A stretch of 8,534 nucleotides of DNA from Candidatus Kaiserbacteria bacterium. Lineage in GTDB: Bacteria > Patescibacteriota > Minisyncoccia > Phycocordibacterales > Phycocordibacteraceae. The stretch covers positions 1-8,534 of the forward strand of contig QIHV01000037.1 in the NCBI GenBank assembly GCA_003229135.1, given 5' to 3'. Under the pieces are notes generated by a model, which saw only the letters and a list, made by a program, of their open reading frames with translations, was not told the origin of the DNA and searched no databases. Both the position numbers and the translations under genes were made by a program. Every line of letters begins with the position of its first letter. Position 1 is the first letter of the stretch. This document shows, piece after piece, positions 1 to 6,086 of this stretch.

Positions 1-317
1 ACTTGATTATTAATATTGGTGTATGTGGAGAAATTAACGGTAACTATCATAAATTTATAAAAATGAATCGTGAAGTGGAAAATGAAGTCGCAAATCTTTA
101 TGGACGTAAAGTCTTATATGCTCATTCATATTATTCTTATAAACAATTTTGGAATATTTATGATAATAAGTGGTATGTCAATCTGAGAAATAAATACTTT
201 GCGGATTTGGTATTTCCCGATATTTATGAAAAAACAAAAGTTACCGAAAGATATAAAAGAACGATTTTATCTGGTATTTGGAAAATGTTATACCCCTCCA
301 AACTTACCGCCTCTTAA
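1..317 (+). CDS. FAD-dependent oxidoreductase, DHCR24-like, C-terminal fragment (5' end outside window)
   Basis: About 105 residues of the C-terminal end of a longer protein. The reading frame is open to the left edge, and the first in-frame TTG at position 3 is probably an internal Leu, so the gene is 5'-truncated by the window. The segment with LYAHSYY, then QFWNIYD, WYVNLRNKY and FPDIYEK matches in order and spacing the C-terminus of Delta(24)-sterol reductase-like FAD-linked oxidases (human DHCR24 has LYADCYM, EFWEMFD, LYHKLREK, FPEVYDK). These enzymes bind FAD in an N-terminal PCMH-type domain that lies outside the window, so substrate and cofactor binding cannot be judged. Bases 1-300 are about 27% GC by hand count, clearly below the roughly 40-50% of most lines counted in neighbouring genes, which may point to transfer or relaxed codon use. 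The family is fairly likely from the motif order; a sterol role is not implied and the substrate is unknown. Confidence 0.62.
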   Translation, partial: LIINIGVCGEINGNYHKFIKMNREVENEVANLYGRKVLYAHSYYSYKQFWNIYDNKWYVNLRNKYFADLVFPDIYEKTKVTERYKRTILSGIWKMLYPSKLTAS

Positions 318-342
318 AAGAAGAATATTACATCTCTATATG

Positions 343-377
343 TTTACAAGTTGTGTGTATGTGTTATCGTATTCACT
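343..377 (+). promoter_or_regulatory. Predicted leaderless promoter of trpS
   Basis: A -35 box TTTACA (343-348, five of six matches to TTGACA) is followed after 16 bases by TATCGT (365-370). The -10 is preceded by TGT (362-364), which makes it an extended -10. Exactly 7 bases separate the -10 from the ATG at 378, so the expected start of transcription is at or within a base of the start codon. No Shine-Dalgarno sequence is seen before the ATG. Predicted by pattern only. Confidence 0.5.
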
Positions 378-1340
378 ATGAGTAATGAAAAACCCATTTT
401 GCTTTCTGGTATCAAACCTACTGGTAAGCTGCATATTGGTAATTATTTTGGTGCTATGCGTGGGCAGGTGGAGCTCTTTGAGGGAGGGAAATATAAGTGC
501 TTTATTATGGTTGCGGATTACCATGCGCTCAATACTGTGCAGGATGCGCAAAAAATGCGTACAAAGACACGTGAGCTTGTTATGAGCTATTTGGCAGTTG
601 GACTTGACCCCAAAAAGGTTGTTATATTTAAACAGTCTGATGTGCCAGCACATACGGAACTTGCGTGGATTTTTGATACTATCACCACAATGCCGTACCT
701 TCGGCGTGCACACGCATTCAAAGATGCGCAGGCGAAAAATAAAGAACTAAATATCGGTACTTTTAATTATCCAATGCTTATGGCTGCAGATATTTTGCTG
801 TACGATACAAAAGTGGTACCAGTCGGGCAGGACCAAAAACAGCATATTGAAATTACACGTGATACGGCAAAAAAGTTTAATCATATTTTTCGAGATGATG
901 TATTTGTAATTCCGGAACCGTACATCATACCCGAAGTTGCAGTTGTTCCAGGTATTGATGGTAGAAAAATGAGTAAGAGCTATAACAACACTATTCCACT
1001 TTTTGCGACACGTGAGGAGCTTCACGAGCGTGTAATGAGTATTGTGACAGATTCTTCCGGTAAACGACCTGAAAATGTATATGCTATTCACAAATTAGTA
1101 CGAGGTGAATCCGAGCTCGTACAGCTTTATGAAGAAAATAAAGGTAAATATAAGATACTCAAAGACACACTTGCTGCGGATTTAGATGCCTATCTGGCAC
1201 CTATACGAAAGCGTTACGAAGCACTTCAAAATAATCAGAAACTGGTTGAGGAAGTACTCGCGCGAGGTAAAAAAAAGGCACGTTCCGTGACTGAAGTAAA
1301 GATGGAACAAGTCAGAAAAATTATCGGAGTTACAGCGTAA
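378..1340 (+). CDS. trpS: Tryptophanyl-tRNA synthetase
   Basis: Cytoplasmic class I synthetase that charges tRNA-Trp with tryptophan using ATP. The 320-residue product is slightly shorter than the usual bacterial 325-335. The class I signature HIGN is at residues 19-22, inside the typical GIKPTGKLHIGNY context, and KMSKS is at 197-201 (DGRKMSKSYNN). The segment around residues 137-175, with YPMLMAADIL and VPVGQDQKQH, is the standard bacterial TrpRS region that holds tryptophan and ATP. The frame stays open back to a TTG at 351, but the ATG at 378 gives the normal N-terminus (MSNEKPILLSG) and sits 7 bases after a promoter-like -10, so 378 is chosen. It is separated from the oxidoreductase fragment by 60 bases and from aspS by 52 bases. 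No T-box or trp leader fits in the upstream gap. All core motifs are intact. Confidence 0.96.
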   Translation: MSNEKPILLSGIKPTGKLHIGNYFGAMRGQVELFEGGKYKCFIMVADYHALNTVQDAQKMRTKTRELVMSYLAVGLDPKKVVIFKQSDVPAHTELAWIFDTITTMPYLRRAHAFKDAQAKNKELNIGTFNYPMLMAADILLYDTKVVPVGQDQKQHIEITRDTAKKFNHIFRDDVFVIPEPYIIPEVAVVPGIDGRKMSKSYNNTIPLFATREELHERVMSIVTDSSGKRPENVYAIHKLVRGESELVQLYEENKGKYKILKDTLAADLDAYLAPIRKRYEALQNNQKLVEEVLARGKKKARSVTEVKMEQVRKIIGVTA

Positions 1341-1350
1341 TACTTATTGC

Positions 1351-1383
1351 TATTCTGTAATAAAGCAGAATATATGTTATTTT
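1351..1383 (+). terminator. Weak hairpin between trpS and aspS, possible terminator
   Basis: A perfect 7-base inverted repeat, TATTCTG (1351-1357) and CAGAATA (1366-1372), encloses an 8-base loop. A T-rich stretch follows at 1375-1383. The stem has only two G-C pairs, so it would be a weak intrinsic terminator. It overlaps the region where an aspS promoter is expected, and it could also be chance in AT-rich spacer DNA. Confidence 0.25.
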
Positions 1384-1392
1384 ATAAGCTGT
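1375..1392 (+). promoter_or_regulatory. Predicted extended -10 promoter of aspS
   Basis: TGT (1375-1377) followed by TATTTT (1378-1383) forms an extended -10 element that ends 9 bases before the aspS ATG at 1393. Initiation at the usual distance would give a leader of about 0-3 bases. No convincing -35 is seen (the best candidate, CTGTAA at 1355-1360, matches three of six). No Shine-Dalgarno sequence is present. An overlapping TATAAG at 1383-1388 is a less well-placed alternative. Confidence 0.35.
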
Positions 1393-2715
1393 ATGGAACG
1401 AATTCTCATAAAAAATCTTGCTGGACACATCGGTAAAAATGTGAGTATTTCAGGATGGGTGGACGTGCGTCGTAATCAGGGTAAAATGGTATTTTTTGAT
1501 TTTCGTGATCGCTCAGGGAAAGTACAGGGTGTGGTGCTGCCAAAATCTCACGCACTGGAAGACGCTAAAGAAATTCGCAATGAATATGTTGTACGTGTCG
1601 AGGGCATGGTAAACGCTCGCCCTGAAAAGAATATTCAACATGATAAACAAAATGGCACTATTGAGCTTGAAATTCTTTCAATTGAGATACTCAGTAGTGC
1701 TCACTCTCTACCATTTGATAATGATGCTGATATTAATCTTGATACACTGCTTGATTATCGACCGCTTACCGTCAGACGTGAACGTGAACAAACAATTTTT
1801 AAAGTACAACACGAAATAACGGCAGGGTTTCGTGAATATCTAGACCAAAATGATTTTACTGAATTTCAAGCACCAAAACTTGTCGGTTCTGATGCCGAAG
1901 GCGGTGCAGCTGTTTTTAAGGTTGAGTATTTCAAAGACCGAAGTGCGTATTTGGCAACCTCACCACAGTTATACAAACAGATGATGGTTGGGGCTTTTGA
2001 GCGAGTATACGCAATAGGTCCACAATTTCGTGCGGAAAAACATTCAACCACACGTCATCTCAATGAGATTTCAATGCTTGATTTCGAGATGGGTTTTATT
2101 GAAGATTATACGGATATTATGCGTATGACAGAAAATATGCTCAAACATATTACAAAACGTATTGCTCGGTGTGTGCCTGAAAATATAGCGCCACCACTAA
2201 TTCCACAATCATTTCCAATATTGACACTTCGACAAGCACAAGAACTACTTAAAATTCCACAAGAACCGGACCTTGAGCCGGAACATGAACGTAAGCTGTG
2301 CGAGTGGGCAAAAAAAGAGAAGAAAAGTGATTTTATTTTTATTACACACTATCCAGTTTCAAAACGTCCATTCTATACTATGGAAGATACGGGGAACCCA
2401 GGTTTTACTAAAAGTTTTGATGTGCTTTTTCGTGGCATTGAAATTCTTTCGGGCGGCCAAAGAGTCCATAATTACGATATGCTAATTGAAAAACTTCGTG
2501 CCAAAAAACTTGAGCCGGAAAAGTTTTCTTTTTATCTTATGGCGTTTAAGTATGGTATGCCACCGCACGGTGGTATTGGTATGGGTCTTGAACGTCTCAC
2601 ACAAAAATATCTTGGACTTGATAATGTTAAAGAAGCAACACTTTTCCCGCGCGATATGAATCGTATCGATGTATTACTCTCAAGCTCAATTCCAGATGAA
2701 TCAAACGACATTTAA
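1393..2715 (+). CDS. aspS: Aspartyl-tRNA synthetase, archaeal-type without GAD domain
   Basis: Cytoplasmic class IIb synthetase that charges tRNA-Asp. The 440-residue protein starts with an OB-fold anticodon-binding domain (about residues 10-110, GWVDVRRNQGK at 21-31, FRDR and SGKVQG nearby). The catalytic core follows: TSPQLYKQ at 189-196, motif 2 FRAEKHSTTRHLNE at 212-225, FDVLFRGIE at 342-350, SGGQR at 353-357 and motif 3 GIGMGLERL at 395-402. SPQLYKQ and the FDxxxRGxE-SGGQR block separate it from AsnRS, which it otherwise resembles. Classical bacterial AspRS is about 590 residues with a GAD insertion; this protein has none and matches the archaeal/eukaryotic form in length and order. Whether it also charges tRNA-Asn (non-discriminating, requiring GatCAB) cannot be settled from this sequence. 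Its last 20 bases overlap scpA, suggesting a shared mRNA and coupled translation. Confidence 0.94.
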   Translation: MERILIKNLAGHIGKNVSISGWVDVRRNQGKMVFFDFRDRSGKVQGVVLPKSHALEDAKEIRNEYVVRVEGMVNARPEKNIQHDKQNGTIELEILSIEILSSAHSLPFDNDADINLDTLLDYRPLTVRREREQTIFKVQHEITAGFREYLDQNDFTEFQAPKLVGSDAEGGAAVFKVEYFKDRSAYLATSPQLYKQMMVGAFERVYAIGPQFRAEKHSTTRHLNEISMLDFEMGFIEDYTDIMRMTENMLKHITKRIARCVPENIAPPLIPQSFPILTLRQAQELLKIPQEPDLEPEHERKLCEWAKKEKKSDFIFITHYPVSKRPFYTMEDTGNPGFTKSFDVLFRGIEILSGGQRVHNYDMLIEKLRAKKLEPEKFSFYLMAFKYGMPPHGGIGMGLERLTQKYLGLDNVKEATLFPRDMNRIDVLLSSSIPDESNDI

Positions 2716-3448
2716 AACTAATTTCTATATTGAGACGGACACTTATCACGGCCCGTTCGAGCTTGTGTTAGAGCTTATTGAAAAACGCAAGCTTTTAGTT
2801 AATGATTTATCTCTTGCATCAATTACAGATGACTTCATAACACACATACACGCACAAAAATCATTCCCTGTTGAAGAAACGGCATATTTTATCGGCATTG
2901 CGGCAACGTTGCTTCTCATAAAATCAAAATCACTTATTCCTGAGTTTTCACTTACCGAAGAAGAGTCTGAGGATGTTGAGGAGTTAAAACGGCGACTTGT
3001 GGCATACGAATATGCACGAAATGCCTCACAAGTACTTGGAAAATTATTTGGTTGCTCAATACTTATTTCACGTGGTCCGCAAAAACCCGAAGTTATATTC
3101 TCACCAAGTGCAGACCTTTCTATTGAAACTGTTACGGCAACACTTATTGATGTGCTTAAAGCGTGTGAACCAGTAAAAGAAAAACTTTCCGAAGTACGAG
3201 TACGTCCAATTATTTCAATAGAAGAAATGATGAGTGCACTTGCAAAACGTGTACAAACGGCCATTACACTTTCATTTAGAGAATTCTCAGGTCAAGGAAA
3301 GCGAGAGAAGATAGACGTCGTTGTATCATTTCTGGCATTACTTGAGTTAGTAAAACAGGGTGCCATCGAAGCTGCTCAGTCTAATCAATTTGATGATATT
3401 CGAATGACTAATACTACTTCGAATACTGTTCCGAATTACAGTAGTTAA
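2696..3448 (+). CDS. scpA: Segregation and condensation protein A (kleisin)
   Basis: Kleisin subunit of the SMC-ScpAB condensin that compacts and helps segregate the chromosome; it bridges the SMC heads and binds ScpB. The 250-residue protein has the family hallmarks: YHGPFELVLELIEKRKL at 17-33 (canonical F-EGPLDLLLxLI), AATLLLIKSKSLIPE at 69-83, a charged acidic stretch at 86-97, and a C-terminal winged helix with VVVSFLALLELVKQGAI at 208-224 that contacts the SMC head. The frame is open from a TTG at 2669, but the ATG at 2696 gives the expected short N-terminus. It starts inside aspS (20-base overlap, different frame) with no promoter-like box or Shine-Dalgarno sequence before it, so translation probably depends on ribosomes finishing aspS. 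The last 12 or so residues are a Thr/Ser/Asn-rich tail of no recognised function. Confidence 0.93.
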   Translation: MNQTTFKTNFYIETDTYHGPFELVLELIEKRKLLVNDLSLASITDDFITHIHAQKSFPVEETAYFIGIAATLLLIKSKSLIPEFSLTEEESEDVEELKRRLVAYEYARNASQVLGKLFGCSILISRGPQKPEVIFSPSADLSIETVTATLIDVLKACEPVKEKLSEVRVRPIISIEEMMSALAKRVQTAITLSFREFSGQGKREKIDVVVSFLALLELVKQGAIEAAQSNQFDDIRMTNTTSNTVPNYSS

Positions 3449-3476
3449 AAAACTTTCGAAGTCCACCACAACCCAT

Positions 3477-3512
3477 TTTACGTAGTGGTCGTATCACGGT
3501 ATTCTAAACCAT
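3477..3512 (+). promoter_or_regulatory. Predicted leaderless promoter of scpB
   Basis: TTTACG (3477-3482, four of six to TTGACA) and TATTCT (3500-3505) are spaced by 17 bases, the optimum for a vegetative sigma factor. Exactly 7 bases (3506-3512) then lead to the ATG, the same geometry as at trpS and murG. No Shine-Dalgarno sequence precedes the ATG. The site lies in the 64-base scpA-scpB gap, so scpB may be transcribed separately from scpA. Confidence 0.5.
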
Positions 3513-4061
3513 ATGCTTACATTTCCAGCTATTCTTGAATCAATGCTATTTGCCTCCGGTGAGCCAATGGAGAAGAAACAGTTAATGACACTGCTCGATG
3601 TTTCGGATGTAAAGCTTGCACAAACTATTGAAGAATTGTATGCATCTCTAACAGGTGGGGGACTTACACTTATTGAAACTGAGCATTGTGTTGAGCTACG
3701 TACCGCACCAGAAGCGGCCGAGTTTGTAAAAAAGCTTCGTGAGGGTGAGCTCTCTCGCGATTTAGGAAAAGCCGGACTTGAGGTACTTTCTATTATTTTA
3801 TATCGCGGCAGTGCAACACGTGGGGAAATTGATTGGGTGCGTGGTGTAAACTCATCGGCAACAATACGATCGTTGCTTATGCGCGGGCTGATAAATGGGA
3901 AAGAGGACACAACAGACCGGCGCCGTTTACGATACCGAACCACTCATGATGCACTGGCTCATTTGGGTATTTCACATATTGAAGATTTGCCACAATATGA
4001 GGCACTTTCACGTGCACTTAAAGAAACACAGCAAGAGGTGTCTGTTAGCAACACCCTATAA
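3513..4061 (+). CDS. scpB: Segregation and condensation protein B
   Basis: Winged-helix partner that dimerises and binds the central part of ScpA in the SMC condensin complex. The 182-residue length is normal for the family. The first winged helix begins with AILESMLFASGEPM at residues 6-19 (canonical EAxLFxSGEP). CVELRTAPEAAEFVKKL at 59-75 is the usual link. The second domain shows LEVLSIILYRGSATRGEID at 89-107 and WVRGVNSSATIRSLLMRGLI at 108-127, matching the family pattern LAIIAYRxPVTRxEIExIRGV-S. RYRTTHDALAHLGISHIEDL at 140-159 is the conserved C-terminal segment. The ATG at 3513 gives the family-typical start and lies 7 bases after a -10-like TATTCT. Six bases separate its stop from the carboxypeptidase gene, so the two are probably co-transcribed. 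Confidence 0.95.
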   Translation: MLTFPAILESMLFASGEPMEKKQLMTLLDVSDVKLAQTIEELYASLTGGGLTLIETEHCVELRTAPEAAEFVKKLREGELSRDLGKAGLEVLSIILYRGSATRGEIDWVRGVNSSATIRSLLMRGLINGKEDTTDRRRLRYRTTHDALAHLGISHIEDLPQYEALSRALKETQQEVSVSNTL

Positions 4062-4067
4062 AATATT
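4057..4067 (+). promoter_or_regulatory. Possible -10 box before the carboxypeptidase gene
   Basis: TATAAA (4057-4062) overlaps the scpB stop codon and ends 5 bases before the ATG at 4068. It lacks the final T of the consensus, has no visible -35, and its spacing differs by 2 bases from the trpS, scpB and murG sites. Read-through from scpB is an adequate alternative. Confidence 0.2.
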
Positions 4068-5015
4068 ATGAATATTCCTAACCTTGTATCTCTTGCACGG
4101 AATAGCCGTATAAAACGCGAAGCTGGTACAGCAATACTTATGGGTACGGTAGTTCTGGGAGTACTATTTTTCTTACCTACACACAAACTGGCTCCAACCG
4201 CGACTTCAACAGTTGTTATTGTAAACGCCACATCAAATGCCTTTGCACAAGTACACGTACGCGCAAAAGCGGCTATTGTGTATGACCTTGCAACACATAA
4301 AACTCTTTATTCAAAAAATTCAAATGCACAGTTACCACTTGCTTCGATTACCAAACTACTTACTACATATGAAGCGGTAAAGGAACTTGGACCAAACGCC
4401 CCCATCACGATTACAGCTCATGATGTGGCAACTGAAGGAGACAGTGGTCTTTCTCCTGGAGAAACTTTTCGTCTTGCCAATCTTGCACGCTTAACACTTA
4501 CGGCATCTCTAAACGATGGTGCTGCGGCTCTAGCAAGGGTATCGGCACAACGTTCCGATACCACAATACCAAGTTTGCTCGCCTCAGCAGCATCCGCTAT
4601 TGGACTTTCACAAACCTATGCGCTCGATGGTAGCGGACTTGATTCAAGTAAAACCGTTTCTGGTGGGTATGGTTCCGCTCATGATGTAGCGCTTCTTGCC
4701 GGTGCGTTTTTAGCCGAAGCCCCATATATTGCCCAAGCAACCACACATTTGAGTGCGACTGCCGTTTCTCTTTCTGGTACTGTACACACACGACAAAATA
4801 CTAATCGTGAAGTTGATACAACAGAAGGTATCTTACTTTCCAAAACAGGATATACAAATATGGCGAGAGGTAATCTGGTGGTAGTATTTGATGCGTCTTT
4901 TGGACATCCGATTGCGGTTGTGGTTCTGGGTTCAACCGAAAAAGATAGATTTACAGATGTTGATAAGCTTATTGCCGCAACCCATGCATACCTTGCAGGT
5001 ATGAGAAGCTTATGA
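4068..5015 (+). CDS. D-alanyl-D-alanine carboxypeptidase (penicillin-binding protein, S11 family)
   Basis: Removes the terminal D-Ala from peptidoglycan stem peptides on the outer face of the membrane. The 315-residue protein has a short basic cytoplasmic N-terminus, one hydrophobic segment at about residues 21-37 acting as an anchor or signal, then a Thr/Ser/Ala-rich linker. The serine penicillin-recognising domain starts near AKAAIVYDLATHKTLY (66-81). All three active-site motifs are intact: SITK at 93-96 (nucleophile Ser93, Lys96), SLN at 147-149 and KTG at 259-261. DGSGLD (187-192) and ARGNLVVVF (266-274) are also typical of PBP5/DacA-like enzymes. The chain ends about 54 residues after KTG, so the C-terminal beta-sandwich of DacA is absent. 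Its TGA stop overlaps the mraY ATG (ATGA, 5012-5015), implying coupled translation into the wall cluster. It is the only gene seen here to end in TGA. The catalytic role is well supported; the exact DacA/DacB/DacC identity is not. Confidence 0.9.
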   Translation: MNIPNLVSLARNSRIKREAGTAILMGTVVLGVLFFLPTHKLAPTATSTVVIVNATSNAFAQVHVRAKAAIVYDLATHKTLYSKNSNAQLPLASITKLLTTYEAVKELGPNAPITITAHDVATEGDSGLSPGETFRLANLARLTLTASLNDGAAALARVSAQRSDTTIPSLLASAASAIGLSQTYALDGSGLDSSKTVSGGYGSAHDVALLAGAFLAEAPYIAQATTHLSATAVSLSGTVHTRQNTNREVDTTEGILLSKTGYTNMARGNLVVVFDASFGHPIAVVVLGSTEKDRFTDVDKLIAATHAYLAGMRSL

Positions 5016-6079
5016 TTGGAGACGCTGCCAGAGTTCTTATACCTTCTGCCATTGCATTTGGGTTTGGAATTGTGTTGGCACCAATACTTGCACACTATCT
5101 TTATAAATTCCACGCATGGAAAAAACAAGGAGGAAAGGGAAAGGGTATTGGTGGAGGAGGCACACCAATTTTTGATGCGTTGCATAAAGAACGAGAAGTT
5201 TCGACACCACGCATGGGCGGTATTCTCATATGGGCGGCAACACTTATAACAGCACTTGGACTTCTTGCTCTGGATGAATTATTTGGAGGTCCATTCCAAA
5301 AACTCGATTTTTTTAATCGTAGTCAAACATGGCTACCACTTTTTGCTCTTGTGGTTGGAGCTTTAGTTGGACTTATAGATGATATTTTGGAAGTAACTCG
5401 AGGTGGTGGTGGTTTACGACTTCGAACTCGACTTCTTGTTGTGGGAGCTATGGGACTTTTTGCTGCGTGGTGGTTTTATACCAAACTGGATGTGTCGTCT
5501 GTTGGTATTCCATTTGGCGGTCAATTTGACTTACATTTATGGTTTATACCGTTTTTTGTACTAGTAACACTGCTGCTCTATGCGGGTGGCACAATTGATG
5601 GTATTGATGGGCTTTCTGGCGGCGTTTTTTCAATTATTTTTATGATTTATGCCGGTATTGCTTTTGTACAAGGGCAGGTTTCGCTTGCAGCATTTGCAGC
5701 AACCGTGGCTGGTGCAATACTCGCGTTTCTTTGGTTTAATATTCCACCGGCACGCTTTTATATGTCTGAAACTGGAAGTATGGCGCTTACGTTAGCATTA
5801 TCAATTACCGCTTTCTCGGCAGATGCGCTTGGTGACGGCATTGGTGTTTCTATGCTTCCAATCATTGCATTTCCACTTATCGGTACGGTAGCCGCAACAC
5901 TTCTACAAGTATTTTGGAAAAAGGTTTTTCATAAAAAACTTTTTCGTATTGCCCCAATTCACCACCATTTTGAGGCTATAGGATGGCCACCATACAAAGT
6001 AACTATGCGCTATTGGATTATTACAATCATTGCAGGAGTGTTGGGGCTTTCATTGGCACTCTTGGGGGCTGGTCGCTAA
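5012..6079 (+). CDS. mraY: Phospho-N-acetylmuramoyl-pentapeptide transferase, divergent
   Basis: Multi-pass membrane enzyme that moves phospho-MurNAc-pentapeptide from UDP to undecaprenyl phosphate, giving lipid I. The 355-residue protein is of normal length and hydrophobic throughout. Recognisable signatures are STPRMGGIL at 64-72 (canonical GTPTMGG), the Mg-binding pair in GLIDDILE (Asp123-Asp124), IDGIDGL at 195-201 (canonical NLTDGLDGL), and IAPIHHHFEAIGW at 313-325. Two positions differ from the classical enzyme: the third catalytic Asp, in the canonical GDVGS, is Glu253 in SETGS, and the Asn-Leu-Thr before DGxDG is Gly-Thr-Ile. A Gly/Lys-rich loop (residues 37-50) precedes TPIFDAL. Related transferases (WecA/TagO) are considered less likely because of HHHFE and the position next to ftsW and murG. 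It begins with an ATGA overlap on the carboxypeptidase gene and ends 7 bases before ftsW. Confidence 0.9.
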   Translation: MIGDAARVLIPSAIAFGFGIVLAPILAHYLYKFHAWKKQGGKGKGIGGGGTPIFDALHKEREVSTPRMGGILIWAATLITALGLLALDELFGGPFQKLDFFNRSQTWLPLFALVVGALVGLIDDILEVTRGGGGLRLRTRLLVVGAMGLFAAWWFYTKLDVSSVGIPFGGQFDLHLWFIPFFVLVTLLLYAGGTIDGIDGLSGGVFSIIFMIYAGIAFVQGQVSLAAFAATVAGAILAFLWFNIPPARFYMSETGSMALTLALSITAFSADALGDGIGVSMLPIIAFPLIGTVAATLLQVFWKKVFHKKLFRIAPIHHHFEAIGWPPYKVTMRYWIITIIAGVLGLSLALLGAGR

Positions 6080-6086
6080 AATATGT

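Noticed and set aside
351..377. TTG start nine codons upstream for trpS
   Set aside because: The added residues (MCVCVIVFT) are not part of TrpRS, and this stretch holds the predicted -10 box.
318..377. T-box or trp leader upstream of trpS
   Set aside because: The 60-base gap is too short for a T-box and shows no leader peptide with Trp codons or stable hairpin.
2746..3264. Minus-strand open frame of 172 codons
   Set aside because: It lies fully antisense to scpA, whose protein is clearly recognisable; the minus-strand product is Ser-rich with no known motif, as expected for a shadow frame.
3463..3490. Inverted repeat ACCAC/GTGGT between scpA and scpB as a terminator
   Set aside because: Only a 5-base perfect stem with a 15-base loop and no T run after it; too weak to call.
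3494..3943. Minus-strand open frame of 149 codons
   Set aside because: Antisense to scpB, Ser/Arg-rich and without recognisable features.
4679..5185. Minus-strand open frame of 168 codons
   Set aside because: Spans the carboxypeptidase-mraY junction in antisense; both sense genes carry intact family motifs, so this is a shadow.
6030..6086. Upstream extension of ftsW overlapping mraY
   Set aside because: The extra 19 residues are mraY DNA read in another frame and do not resemble an FtsW N-terminus; the ATG at 6087 is the better start.
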